Assembly (NCBI GenBank): GCA_905221605.1
Contig: CAJNDS010001114.1
Location: forward strand, 573,045-637,044
DNA: 64,000 bases
Direction: 5' to 3'
From: Symbiodinium natans
Taxonomy: Eukaryota; Sar; Dinophyceae; Suessiales; Symbiodiniaceae
In this document: piece after piece, positions 31,300 through 44,000 of the stretch
Numbering within the stretch: the stretch's first letter is position 1
How the letters are laid out: each line of letters starts with the position of its first letter
Program-made: the position numbers and the translations under genes
Notes under the pieces: model-generated
Seen by the model: only the letters and a program-made list of their open reading frames with translations
Told to the model about the DNA's origin: nothing
The model's database searches: none

Positions 31300-34200
31300 C
31301 ATTGCTAAGAATAAAAGCAAGAGAAAAGAACACAGAGACATGTAGAGAGCTGTGGAAGCTGGTTAGAAGGGGCAGGGGAAGTCCTCCTTCCATCTCATCA
31401 TTCCCTTCATTCTCCTTGCTTAACCTTGCCCTTGTGCTACTCCTCTAATGACACAAAGAAGAGAGGAGGAAAGGCTCGTGGGATGGACACGAGAAAAGGG
31501 AGAGCGGAGAAAGGAGGAGAACGAACGTGGGAAAAGAAAGGAAGGAGAGCTAGAGAGAGGATGGAGAGATAGAGAGGGGAAATGAAGGACAAAGACCGTG
31601 GAAGCAAGGAGTGAGCGATGCTCGGGAAGTAAGCGTAAGGGTGAGGAAAACGAACAGTGGATAACAAAAACAAGTGTCCTGCCCCACCTCTTCTCGTTTC
31701 TTCTTGATTTTCTCCGTCTCCTTGTTGTTCTCCAAGCAATCCTGTTTCCACCATCGCTTCCTCCTTCCTCTTCTTCATTGTTTCTGTGTCCTTCACCCTG
31801 TTTCCCTCGCTGTCGCTCTTCCGCTGCCTTCCTTCTTCCTCTTCTCCCTGATTACTGTCTCCTTCTCTTTGCTTCTCTATCTGTCTCCATCTCTCTCACT
31901 CCGGCGCCGCCCTGTGTTTCTGTTCATTGCTCATCCTTTCTGACTTTACGAGGCAGAACCTGTACAAACGATGGGCCCTGTTCTGGACATGGCCCTGCAC
32001 TGCCTCTTTCAACACACTCCAAACCCTCTGAGCTTCCCCCAAGAGTTTCAGGCGGCCTTCAGAGAGCGTCCCCAAGGGGCCTCCAAGAGTGAAGGAGAGG
32101 TGTCAGAGGAGGACCCTTTCCCCACATTGCTAAGAACAAAACAAGAGAAAAGAACACAGAGACATGTAGAGAGCTGTGGAAGCTGGTTAGAAGGGGCAGG
32201 GGAAGTCCTCCTTCCATCTCATCATTCCCTTCATTCTCCTTGCTTAACCTTGCCCTTGCGCTACTCCCCTAATGACACAAAGAAGAGAGGAGGAAAGGCT
32301 CGTGGGATGGACGCGAGAAAAGGGAGAGCGGAGAAAGGAGGAGAACGAACGTGGGAAAAGAAAGGAAGGAGAGCTAGAGAGAGGATGGAGAGATGGAGAG
32401 GGGAAACGAAGGACAAAGACCGTGGAAGAAAGAAGTGAGCGATGCTCGGGAAGTAAGCGTAAGGGTGAGGAAAACGAACAGTGGATAACAAAAACAAGTG
32501 TCCTGCCCCACCTCTTCTCGTTTCTTCTTGATTTTCTCCGTCTCCTTGTTGTTCTCCAAGCAATCCTGTTTCCACCATCGCTTCCTCCTTCCTCTTCTTC
32601 ATTGTTTCTGTTTCCTTCACCCTATTTCCCTCGCTGTCGCTCTTCCGCTGCCTTCCTTCTTCCTCGTCTCCCTGATTACTGTCTCCTTCTCTTTGCTTCT
32701 CTATCTGTCTCCATCTCTCTCACTCCGGCGTCCCCCGGTGTTTTCTGTTCATTGCTCATTCTTACGAGGCAGACACTGCGCAAACGATGGGTCCTGTTCT
32801 GGACATGGTCCTGCACTGCCTCTTTCCACACACTCCAACCATCTCTGAGCCTCCACAAAATTTCACACGCCTTCTCCCCAAAAACCCTCCAAGAGTGTGT
32901 CAGAGGAGGACCCTTTCCCCACATTGGTAAGAAGAAAAACAAGAGAAAAGATCACAAAGACATGTGGAGAAGTGTGGAAGGAGCAGGAGAAGTCCCCCTT
33001 CCATCATATCATTCCCTTCTTTCTTTTTGCTTAACCTTGCCCTTCTTCTATCCCCCCCTACTTAATGACAAACGGAACAGCGGAGGAAGGGGTCATGGAA
33101 TGGACACGAGAAAAGCGAGAGCGGAGAAAGGAGGAGAGCGAACATGGAGATAAAAAAAGGAGGGAGAGCTAGAGAGAGGATAGAGAGAAAGAGAGGGGAA
33201 ATGAAGGACAAAGACCGCCCATCCTTTACGAGGCAGACCCTGCGCAAACGATGGGTCCTGTTCTGGGCATGGTCCTGCGCTGCCTCTTTCCACAAAATTT
33301 CACACGCCTTCTTTTCAAGGGGCCTCCACGAGTGAAGGAGAGGTGTCAGAGGAGGACCCTTTCCCCACGTTGCTAAGAAGAAACCAAGAGAAAAGAACAC
33401 AGAGACATGCAGGGAGAGCTGTGGAAGGTAGTTACAAGGCGCAGGAGCAGTCCTCCTTCGATCTTATCACGCCCTTCATTCTCCTCGCTTAACCTTGCCC
33501 CCGAGAAAAGGGAGAGCGGAGAAAGGAGGAGAACGAACATGGAACAAGAAAGGAAGGAGAGCTAGAGAGAGGATAGAGAGATAGAGAGGAGAAATGAAGA
33601 ACAAAGACCGTGGAAGAAAGGAGTGAGCGATGCTCGCAGAAACAAGTGCCCTGCCCTACCTATTCCCTTTTCTTCTTGATCTTCCCTGACCCCCTTTTGT
33701 TCTCCAAGCGACCCTCTTTTCACCGTCGCTTCCTCCTTCCTCTTTTGTGTCCTTCACCCTGTTTCCCTATATGTCGCTCTTCCACTGTCTTCGTTCTTCC
33801 TCTTCTTCATGATTACCGTCTCCTTCTCTTTGCTTCGCTGTCTGTCCCCATCTCTTTCACTCCGGAGCCCCCCCGGTGTTGCCTATGCATTGCCCATCCT
33901 TTCTGACTTTACGAGGCAGACCCTGTACAAACGATGGGCCCTGCTCTGGACATGGTCCTGCGCTGCCCACATTGCTAAGAAGAAAACTATTTTGCTTTTA
34001 ACATCCAAACCCTCTCTGCGTAGAGATACTCTGGGGTTGGGCACTCCAGGGACACTCTGGGGCTGGGCATTCCAAACACAGTGGGGTTGGGCACTCCAGG
34101 GAGACTCTCCGGGGACACTGGGGTTGGGCGTTCCAGGTCTGGGTTGGGCGCCCCAGAAACACTTTGCGGGTTGGGCACTCCCGGGCGAGGAGAAGAGTTC

Positions 34201-36060
34201 TGGGCGAGGAGAAGAGTTGCGTTTAAGATCTAACAACCCCACACCGAGGGTGGGGAACAAGAGAAAAGAACACAAAGACAAAGGTAGTTAGAAGGAGCAG
34301 GAGAAGTCCTCCTTCCATCTCATCATTCCCTTCATTCTCCTTGCTTAACCATGCATGCCCCTTGTTCTATCCGCCTACTTAATGACAAAAGGAACAGAGG
34401 AGGAAAGGGTCAAAAGGAGAGCGGAGAAAGGAGGAGAACGAACATGGGAATAGAGAGAGGATAGATAGATGGAGAGGAGAAAAGAAGGACAAGACCGTAG
34501 AAGAAAGGAGTGAGCGATGCTGTTGTGTAAGGGCTAAGGAAAAGGAACAGTGGATAACAAAAACAAGTGTCCTGCCCTACCTCTTCTCTTTTCTTCTTGA
34601 TCTTCTCTGTCTCCTTTTTTGTTCTCCAAGCGGTCCTCTTTTCACCATCGCTTCCTCCTTCCCCTTCCTCATTGTTTCTGTTTCCTTCACCCTGTTTCCC
34701 TATCTGTCGCTCCTCCGCTGTCTTCTTTCTTCCTCGTCTCCCTGATTACTGCCTCCTTCTCTTTGCTTCTCTATCTGACTCTATCTGTCTCCATCTCTCT
34801 CACTCCGGCGCCCCCCGGAGATATGTAGAGTGGCCTGGAAGGTAGTTAGAAGGAGCAGGAGAAGTCATCCTTCCATCTTATCATTCCCTTCATTCTCCTT
34901 GCTTAACCTTGCCCTTGTTCTATCCCCCTACTTAATGACAAAAGGAACAGAGGAGGAAAGAGGAGAACTAACACGGAACAAGAAAGGAAGGAGAGCTAGA
35001 GAGAGGATAGAGAGATAGAGAGTAGAAATGAAGGACAAAGACCGTGGAAGAAAGGAGTGAGCGATGCTTGAAAAAAACAAGTGCCCTGCCCTACCTATTC
35101 CCTTTTCTGCTTGATCTTCTCTGACCCCTTTTTGTTCTCCAAGCGGCCCTCTTTTCACCGTCGCTTCCTCCTTCCTCTTCGTCATTGTTTCTATTTCCTT
35201 CGCCCTGTTTCCCTATCTATCGCTCTTCCAAGAGTGAAGGAGAGGTGTGAGAGGAGGACCCTTTCCCCACATTGCTGAGAAGAGAAACAAGAGAAACGAA
35301 CACAGAGACATGTAGAGCGGCGTGGAAGGTAGTTAGAAGGAGCAGGAGAAGTCCTCCTTCCATCTCATCATTCCCTTCATTCTCCTTGCTTAACCTTGCC
35401 CTTGTTCTATCCCCCTACTTAATGACAAAAGGAACAGAGGAGGAAAGTGTCATGGAATGGACACGAGAAAAGGGAGAGCGGAGAAAGGAGGAGAACGAAC
35501 ACGGAACAAGAAAGGAAGGAGAGCTAGAGAGAGGATAGAGAGATAGAGAGGAGAAATGAAGGACAAAGACCGTGGAAGAAAGGAGTGAGCGATGCTCGGG
35601 AAGAAGCATAAGAGTGAGGAGAAGGAACAGTGGATAACCAAAACAAGTGTCCTGCCCTACCTGGTCTCGTTTCTTCTTGATCTTCTCTGACCGGTGCCCC
35701 CGGTGTTTCTGTTCATTGCTCATCCTTTCTGACTTTACGAGGCAGAGCCTGTACAAAGGATGAGTCCTGTTCTGGACATGGTCCTGCGCTGCCTCTTTCC
35801 ACACACTCCAAACCCCTCTAAGCCTGCCCCAAGATGTTCTCGGCGGCCTTCAGAGAGCATCTCCCAGGGGCCTCCCAGAGTGAAAGAGGGGTGTGAGAGG
35901 AGGACACTTTCCCCACCTTGCTAAGAAGAAAAACCAGAGAAAAGATCACAGAGACATGTAGAGAAGTGTGGAAGGTGACCAGGTAGTTACAAGGAGCAGG
36001 AGAAGTCCTCCTTCCATCATATCATTCCCTTCATTCTCCTTGCTTAACCTTGCCCTTCTT
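31300..36060. repeat. Array of ~824-bp and shortened units with purine/pyrimidine halves
   Basis: Units begin around AACAAGAGAAAAGAACACAG (31.31, 32.14, 32.94, 33.38, 34.26, 35.29, 35.93 kb). They carry a conserved CTTCATTCTCCTTGCTTAACC word, then a purine-rich stretch (GGAGAGCGGAGAAAGGAGGA), then a pyrimidine-rich stretch (CTTCTCGTTTCTTCTTGA and on). The first two are complete and 824 bp apart; later ones are deleted derivatives. Open frames of up to 290 codons here are composition artefacts. Confidence 0.9.
33975..34270 (+). repeat. GGGTTGGGCACTCCAGG minisatellite inside the unit array
   Basis: About seven imperfect copies of a 24-36-bp unit around CTGGGGTTGGGCACTCCAGG, then a doubled GGGCGAGGAGAAGAGTT. 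A single-copy relative of the whole block lies at 8640-8825. Confidence 0.85.
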
Positions 36061-36159
36061 CTATCCCCCCAATGACAAAAGGAACAGAGGAAGAAAGGGC
36101 CGCAGAAGGGACACAAGAAAGGGAGCGTGCAGAAAGCGGGCGCACGAAGAGGGAGAACG

Positions 36160-36345
36160 CAAGGAAGGAAAAAGAGAGCTTCTTAAAGACAATAGCATTC
36201 CTGTCAACAGCGAAATCCTGTCATCTATTGAAATGCTGGATGGACTCTTTGATTCCTTTTCAAATGAAGGGTTCTATCGTTCATGGTGTTCCTTAGAACA
36301 GGAGAGCCTTTCAGGACAACGCCCTCATCTGTATTCAACATAGGC
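36160..36345 (+). pseudogene. Short non-repetitive island with possible gene remnant
   Basis: One plus-strand frame reads DNSIPVNSEILSSIEMLDGL and continues LFDSFSNEGFYRSWCSLEQE to a stop at 36341. It is protein-like and non-repetitive, the only such stretch in the insertion. In the second copy (56073-56258) the frame stays open with one replacement (Met to Val) and one silent change. No family recognised; it may be a relic of cargo or of a transposase. Confidence 0.3.
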
Positions 36346-36869
36346 AGGGCTACCTCTGATTAAGAATGCAAAGGACGCATTCTAAGAAAATAAACTCTCT
36401 CACTTCAACAGGAGAGGACGGACCCACTCATCTCTCAAAAAAAGAGCCGAAAGCATTTGGGAGGAATTAAAATACGAATGAGGGGCTATCGCAGTATCCT
36501 TTTTTTCTTCTGACACGGATTCTTTGAAAGAAGAGGTTCCTGCCTGTTGTTTGTTTCCAAGAAAGGGAGGCTTTCGAGTGGCAAGGGGCGAACTCGCGCC
36601 CACCCCGGTCTTTGGGGTCAGTCTGAAAACAGCTTGGAGAGGACCGTTGCTTCTCTCTCCTGCTTCTGTTTCTCTGTCTCTTGCTCCGTGTCTGTCGTTC
36701 TCCTTCCCTCCTTCTGTGAATCTGCTTCTTTCAATATCCACCAGGTTGCCTGCAGTTTTCGCAGGGGGCTTCCCTATGGGGCTCCCTGAAAGGGGGCAGG
36801 TTTTGAGAGGGCAAAGGGCAGGAGATTAGGAGAGGGCAAAGGCATGAAAGGAGGGGGGGCAGGGGCCTG

Positions 36870-37560
36870 GGAGTGAGGGCGGTGGCGTAGGGCTGCGTTG
36901 GAGCCCTTTCAAAAATAAGATAAATAAGATACATGGAGGGCAGATATTTAGATAGAGATAAATAGAGATAGAGATCGAGATGGAGAGGTAAAGATAGAAA
37001 TACACAGGGGGCAGGGTAGTGGGTAGGGGGAAAGGGGAAGGAAGTCGAAAGGGGGTAGGGGCGGGGTAGGAGGTGTTGGCAGTGAGGGCGGTGGGGGCTG
37101 TGGGAGCTTGGGCTGCGTTGGAGCCCTTTACATAATAAGATAAGATAAATAAATAAGACATATAGATGGCAGACATATTGATAGATATAGATAGATAGAG
37201 ATACATAGCTAGAGATAGAGACATAGAGGGGGCAGGTTGGGTAGGGGGTCGGGGGAAGGGGTGCGGGGTGGCGTAGGGGGCAGGGGGCTAGGGGAGCCCT
37301 GCAAATGGGCAGGGGATAGGGTGTAGGAACTAGGGCCCTTTGCGTAAAAAGGATGAACAAGATATAAAAATGGCAGATACATAGACAAATATAGTTAGGG
37401 CTACGCTGGAGCCCTTTAAAAAATCACACACGCAAGATGTATAGATAGAATATATACATATATATATATATATATAGATAGATACAGATAGAAATAGAGA
37501 TAGAGATAGAGATAGAGATAGACAGGTTTTGAGAGGAGATTAGGAGAGGACAAAAGCAGG
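36870..37560. repeat. Imperfect ~245-bp repeats with GATA-rich microsatellites
   Basis: The word GGAGCCCTTT followed by an A/T-rich stretch and GATAGAGATA runs recurs near 36900, 37128 and 37410, with a variant at 37338. G-rich GGGGGCAGGG segments lie between. TA and GATA runs occur at 37455-37525. Confidence 0.8.
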
Positions 37561-37567
37561 AGAGGCA

Positions 37568-38265
37568 GGTGACACAGATTCCGCGGAAAATGTGTCATGT
37601 TTTTAGTTAGCACAACTCTTGCGACACATATTCTGCGGAAAATGTGTCATATTTATGGTGTTAACGCAACTCGAGTGACAGATATTCTGCGGGAAATGTG
37701 TCATGTTTTTGGTGTTAGCACAGCTCTACTGACACATATTCTGCGGAAAATGTGTCATGCTTTTGTGTTAACACAACTCTCGTGACACATATTCTGCAGA
37801 AAATGTGTGTTTTGTGTTAGCACAGCTCTACGGACACATATTTTGCAAAAAGCGTGTCATGTTTTTGGTTTTAACGCAACTCTGGTGACACATATTCCGC
37901 GGAAATGTGTCACGTTTTTGGTGCTAGCACAGCTCCACTGACACATATGTTGCGGAAAATATGTCATGCTTTTGGTGTTCACACAACTCTGGCGACACAT
38001 ATTCTGCAGTAAATGTGTCATATTTATGGTGTTAACACAACTCGAGTGACACTATTCTGCGGGAAATGTGTCATGTTTTTGGTGTTAGCACAGCTCTACT
38101 GACACATATTTTACGGAAAATGTGTCATGCTGTTGGTGTTAACACAACTCTAGTGACACATATTCCGCAGAAAATGTGTCATGTTTCGTGTGTTAGCACA
38201 GCTCTACTGACACAGATTTCGCGGAAAATGTGTCATGTTTCTGGTGTTAACACAACTCTACCTTC
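37568..38265. repeat. 53-bp hairpin satellite, 13 units, alternating subtypes
   Basis: Each unit carries GACACATATTCTGCGGAAAA then TGTGTCAT, so TGACACAT and ATGTGTCA form an 8-bp stem. Between stems, units alternate between GTTAGCACAGCTCTAC and GTTAACACAACTCTGGTG types, with one slip near 37990-38040. The basic higher-order unit is therefore a dimer of about 107 bp. Confidence 0.93.
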
Positions 38266-38309
38266 TCTTATCCTTGACTTTCTTCCTTTATTCCTTGTTG
38301 AATGGCAAG

Positions 38310-38525
38310 TTAAAAACGGGAGGGGCGAGGAGGGAAGAGGAAAGAACAAGAAGAAGCAGGAAGAGGGGAAGAGAAAGGAATGGAAGGAAGGAAGGATGGG
38401 GGAAGGAAGGAAGGAGGCAGAGAGGGAGAGAGAGAGGGAGGGAGAGATAGAGACAAAGAGAAGAGAGAGAGAGAGAGAGAGAGAAAGCGAGAGTGAAAGA
38501 GAAAGAGAGGGAGAGAGATGCGATG
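38310..38525 (+). repeat. Purine-rich (GGAA/GA)n tract
   Basis: Almost pure purine on plus, including GGAAGGAAGG and a (GA)n run. The matching frames (Arg/Glu- and Leu/Ser-rich) are artefacts. Confidence 0.9.
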
Positions 38526-38759
38526 AATAAACGAACCACACTGAGCTATTTAAAGGGTGTTAAGTCTTTTAGAGGACCCATAATTTAAACATTTTGAACA
38601 ATTGAATTCAGGCAGTCATTTTTTCATCATATTTGGGAGGCTCAAGATATGAACATTGGGCAAACATCACTGTATTTGAACGATGCAAACAGTTTTAGTT
38701 ATGGTTACTGCAAAACATTAAAATCTAGAGTGGAGACCTAAGACCTCAATCATATTATG

Positions 38760-39180
38760 GATTTACAAAAAAAGCTCTTCTTGCAGCCTGGTAAATATCT
38801 TAAAGTATTGAAAAACGTAAGACTGCAACAACGTTAACGAAAGTTGTTGTTTTGCAAAACCTTAAAGCGCCATCATCTTTTAACGAAAGGTTCGATTTGA
38901 ACCTTGATATGTCCTCAACATCAACAACGAAAGGCTTGTTTATCAACCAGCTGCGCCGGCAACGTCAAAACGACAGTTTTTGTGTAAACCCTAGTGTGTC
39001 CTGAACTTCAAAAACGAAAGGATTCTTGTAAACCTTGGTGTGCCACCACCCTCAAAAACGAAAGTATTTAAAAAAAAACACGTGTAAGCGAAAGGGTTTT
39101 TTGTAAACCCTAGCAAAGGATTTTTGTCAGCCCTAGCGTGCCCTCAACCTTAAACGAAAGCTCCTTTTTAAATTTTAAAT
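38760..39180 (+). repeat. Loose AACGAAAGG repeats
   Basis: The word AACGAAAG recurs about nine times at irregular spacing with TGTAAACCCTAG and CCTCAAC words between. Degenerate; unit length about 50-60 bp. Confidence 0.6.
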
Positions 39181-39244
39181 CCTTAAAACCTAGAAGATTT
39201 CAGCCAAGAAGAAGGCAAGGATTTTTAAAATTTAAAAGGGGCCC

Positions 39245-40195
39245 CGGGGTCTCAGGGTTTAGGGGGTAGGCGCTGAGGCGCTTAGGAGCTTAGGGTGCAG
39301 GTTTAGGGATTTCGGAGCCTAGGAGCTTAGGGTTTAGGGTTTAGGGTTTGATTTAAGGCTTAAGGGTTTGGGGGGTAGGCGCTTAGGCGCTTCGGAGCTT
39401 AGGAGCTTTGGAGGGTTTAGGGATTTAGCGGGTAGGCACTTAGGCGCTTAGGACCTCAGGAGCTCAGGGTTTAGGGTTTAAGGGTTTAGGGGGTGGACGT
39501 TGAGGAGCTTAGGAGCTTTGGAGCTTAGGGGTTGAGGATTTAGGGGGTAGGCACTTAGGCGCTTAGGACCTCAGGAGCTTAGGGTTTAGGGTTTAGGGTT
39601 TAGGGGGTAGACGTTGAGGAGCTTAGGAGCTTTGGAGCTTAGGGTTTGAGGATTTAGGGGGTAGGCACTTAGGCGCTTAGGACCTCAGGAGCTTAGGGTT
39701 TAGGGTTTAGGGTTTAGGGGGTAGACATTGAGGAGCTTAGGAGCTTTGGAGCTTAGGGTTTGAGGATTTAGGGGGTAGGCACTTAGGCGCTTAGGACCTC
39801 AGGAGCTTAGGGTTTAGGGTTTAGGGTTTAGGGGGTAGACGTTGAGGAGCTTAGGAGCTTTGGAGCTTAGGGTTTGAGGATTTAGGGGGTAGGCCCTTAG
39901 GCGCTTAGGACCTCAGGAGCTTAGGGTTTAGGGTTTAGGGGGTAGACGTTGAGGAGCTTAGGAGCTTTGGAGCTTAGGGTTTCAGGATTTAGGGGGTAGG
40001 CCCTTAGGCGCTTAGGACCTCAGGAGCTTAGGGGGTAGACGTTGAGGAGCTTTGGAGCTTAGGGTTTGAGGATTTAGGGGGTAGGTTGTTCGGAGCTTAG
40101 GAGCGTAGGGTTTAGGGCTTAAGGGTTTAAGGCTCAGGCCCTTAGGCGCTTAGGGGCTTAGGGTATAGGGTTTAAGGATTTAGGGGGAAGGCGCT
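39245..40195 (+). repeat. ~114-bp satellite built on TTTAGGG
   Basis: Units contain GGCACTTAGGCGCTTAGGAC, CTCAGGAGCTTAGGG, two or three TTTAGGG, GGGGTAGACGTTGAGGAGC and TTTGGAGCTTAGGGTTTGAG. Starts at 39436, 39551, 39664, 39779 and 39892 give a 113-115-bp period, with truncated copies on both sides. A telomere-like heptamer cluster seems to have been captured into a longer unit. Confidence 0.9.
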
Positions 40196-40199
40196 GGGC

Positions 40200-41030
40200 C
40201 TCCCCACCTTTTAAATATGAAAAAAAACCTTAAAACTCTTAAAATCTAGAAGGCCCGGGCTTTCAACCTTAAATTCCATAAATTCCTTAAATTCCTTAAA
40301 CTCCTTTAAATTCTTAAATTGGGTAAAAAATTTTGGCAGGCCCTTTTTTTAATTTTAACAAAACCTTAAATTCCTTAAATCCCTTAAATTCTTAAATTAG
40401 GTATTTAGGAATTTAAAGATTTTAAGGAATTTAAGGTTTCTTAAAATTAAAAAAAGGCATTTTTAAATTTTAAAAAAACCTTAAATTCCTTAAATTCCTT
40501 AAATTCTTAAATTGTGTAAATAAAATTGTTGGGCCGGCCCTTTTTTAAATTTTAAAAAAGCCTTAAATTCCTTAAATTCTTAAATTATGTACTTAGGAGT
40601 TTAAAGAATATAAGGAATTTAAGGACTTTTTTAAAAATTTTAAAAAGGCCTTTGTCAATTTCAAAACAATCTTAAATTCCTTAAATTCCTAAATTAGGTA
40701 TTTAGGAATTTAAGGTTTTTTTAAAATTCAAAAAACGCTCTTTTTATATGAAAAAAAAACCTGAAATTCCTTAAATTCCTTAAATTCTTAAATTGGGTAA
40801 ATAAAATTGTTGGGCCGGCACGTTTCAAAATTTTTAAAAAACCTTAAATTCCTTAAATTCCTTAAATTCCTAAATTAGGTATTTAGGAATTTAAGGAATT
40901 TAAGGTTTTTTTTTTAATTTAAAAAAGCCCTTTATACATTTTGTTTTTAAAAGAAAACCTTAAATTCCTTAAATTCCTAAATTAGGTATTTAGGAATTTA
41001 AGGTGGTTTTGAAATTAAAAAAAGCCTTTT
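40200..41030. repeat. Degenerate CTTAAATTC / GAATTTAAG block
   Basis: A/T-rich palindromic words (AAATTCCTTAAATTCC and its complement) with GGGCCGGC interruptions and T/A runs. It appears to be a decayed or ancestral form of the ordered satellite that follows. Confidence 0.85.
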
Positions 41031-41034
41031 TAAT

Positions 41035-44000
41035 CGGCGGCCCCTATTTCAAAACCCAGGCCCCCCAATTTAAATTTTATGAATTCCTTAAATTCTTTAA
41101 ATTCCTTAAAACAGAAAAACCGGCCCTATTTCCAATTTAAGGAATTTAAGGAATTTAAGCCCTAGCCCTTTAAATTCCTTCAATTCCTTAAAAAAGAAAT
41201 ACCGGCCCTATTTCAAATTTAAGGAATTTAAGAATTTAAGCCCTTTAAATTCCTTAAATTCCTTAAAAAAGAAATGCCGGCCCTATTTCCAATTTAAGGA
41301 ATTTAAGGATTTTAAAGGATTTATAAAATTTAAATCGGCGGCCCCTATTTCAAAACCCAGGCCACCCAATTTAAATTTTATAAATTCCTTAAATTCTTTA
41401 AATTCCTTAAAAAAGAAATACCGGCCCTATTTCCAATTTAAGGAATTTAAGGAATTTAAGCCCTTTAAATTCCTTAAATTCCTTAAAAAAGAAATACCGG
41501 CCCTATTTCCAATTTAAGTTTAAGGAATTTAAGGAATTTAAGCCCTTTAAATTCCTTAAATTCTTTAAAAAAGAAATACCGGCCTTATTTCCAATTTAAG
41601 GAATTTAAAGAATTTAAAGGATTTATAAAATTTAAATCGGCGGCCCCTATTTCAAAACCCAGGCCCCCCAATTTAAATTTTATAAATTCCTTAAATTCTT
41701 TAAATTCCTTAAAAAGAAATACCGGCCCTATTTCCAATTTAAGGAATTTAGGGAATTTAAGCCCTTTAAATTCCTTAAATTCTTTAAAAAAGAAATACCG
41801 GCCCTATTTCCAATTTAAGGAATTTAAGGAATTTACGCCCTTTAAATTTCTTAAATTCTTTAAAAAAGAAATACCGGCCTTATTTCCAATTTAAGGAATT
41901 TAAAGAATTTAAAGGATTTATAAGATTTAAATCGGCGGCCCCTATTTCAAAACCCAGGCCCCCCAATTTAAATTTTATAAATTCCTTAAATTCTTTAAAT
42001 TCCTTAAAAAAGAAAACCGGCCCTATTTCCAATTTAAGGAATTTAAGGAATTTAAGCCCTTTAAATTCCTTAAATTTTTTAAAAAAGAAATACCGGCCTT
42101 ATTTCCAATTTAAGGAATTTAAAGAATTTAAAGGATTTATAAAATTTAAATCGGCGGCCCCTATTTCAAAACCCAGGCCCCCCAATTTAAATTTTATAAA
42201 TTCCTTAAATTCTTTAAATTCCTTAAAAAAGAAATACCGGCCCTATTTCCAATTTAAGGAATTTAGGGAATTTAAGCCCTTTAAATTCCTTAAATTCCTT
42301 AAAAAAGAAATACCGGCCCTATTTCCAATTTAAGGAATTTAAGGAATTTAAGCCCTTTAAATTCCTTAAATTCCTTAAAAAAGAAATACCGGCCCTATTT
42401 CCAATTTAAGGAATTTAAGGATTTTAAAGGATTTATAAAATTTAAATCGGCGGCCCCTATTTCAAAACCCAGGCCACCCAGTTTAAATTTTTTAAATTTC
42501 CTTCAATTCTTTAAATTCTTTAAAAAAGAAATACCGGCCCTATTTCCAATTTAAAGAACTTAAGGAATTTACGCCCTTAAAATTCCTTAAATTCTTTAAA
42601 AAAGAAATACCGGCCTTATTTCCAATTTAAGGAATTTAAAGAATTTAAAGGATTTATAAGATTTAAATCGGCGGCCCCTATTTCAAAACCCAGGCCCCCC
42701 AATTTAAATTTTATAAATTCCTTAAATTCTTTAAATTCCTTAAAAAAGAAATGCCGGCCCTATTTCCAATTTAAGGAATTTAAGGAATTTAAGCCCTTTA
42801 AATTCCTTAAATTCCTTAAAAAAGAAATACCGGCCCTATTTCCAATTTAAGGAATTTAAGGATTTTAAGCCCTTTAAATTCCTTTAATTCCTTAAAAAAG
42901 AAATACCGGCCCTATTTCCAATTTAAGGAATTTAAGGATTTTAAAGGATTTATAAAATTTAAATCGGCGGCCCCTATTTCAAAACCCAGGCCACCCAGTT
43001 TAAATTTTTTAAATTCCTTCAATTCTTTAAATTCTTTAAAAAAGAAATACCGGCCCTATTTCCAATTTAAAGAATTTAAGGAATTTACGCCCTTTAAATT
43101 CCTTAAATTCTTTAAAAAAGAAATACCTGCCTTATTTCCAATTTAAGGAATTTAAAGAATTTAAAGGATTTATAAAATTTAAATCGGCGGCCCCTATTTC
43201 AAAACCCAGGCCCCCCAATTTAAATTTTATAAATTCCTTAAATTCTTTAAATTCCTTAAAAAAGAAATACCGGCCCTATTTCCAATTTAAGGAATTTAAG
43301 GAATTTAAGCCCTAGCCCTTTAAATTCCTTCAATTCCTTAAAAAAGAAATACCGGCCCTATTTCAAATCTAAGGAATTTAAGAATTTAAGCCCTTTAAAT
43401 TCCTTAAATTCCTTAAAAAAGAAATACCGGCCCTATTTCCAATTTAAGGAATTTAAGGGATTTAAGCCCTTTAAATTCCTTAAATTCCTTAAAAAAGAAA
43501 TGCCGGCCCTATTTCCAATTTAAGGAATTTAAGGGTTTTAAAGGATTTATAAAATTTAAATCGGCGGCCCCTATTTCAAAACCCAGGCCACCCAATTTAA
43601 ATTTATAAATTCCTTAAATTCTTTAAAGTCCTTAAAAAAGAAATACCGGCCCTATTTCCAATTTAAGGAATTTAAGGAATTTAAGCCCTTTAAATTCCTT
43701 AAATTCCTTAAAAAAGAAATACCGGCCCTATTTCCAATTTAAGGAATTTAAGGAATTTACGCCCTTTAAATTCCTTAAATTCTTTAAAAAAGAAATACCG
43801 GCCTTATTTCCAATTTAAGGAATTTAAAGAATTTAAAGGATTTATAAAATTTAAATCGGCGGCCCCTATTTCAAAACCCAGGCCCCCAATTTAAATTTTA
43901 TAAATTCCTTAAATTCTTTAAATTCCTTAAAAAAGAAATACCGGCCCTATTTCCAATTTAAGGAATTTAAGGAATTTAAGCCCTTTAAATTCCTTAAATT

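Noticed and set aside
32272-33153. 293-codon frame in the 824-bp unit array
   Set aside because: Arg/Glu-rich then Leu/Ser/Phe-rich because of the purine and pyrimidine halves. The frame crosses unit boundaries and includes no conserved motif.
37568-38265. CRISPR-like array of 53-bp units
   Set aside because: There are no unique spacers: both halves of each unit repeat. The context is eukaryotic satellite DNA and no cas-like gene exists.
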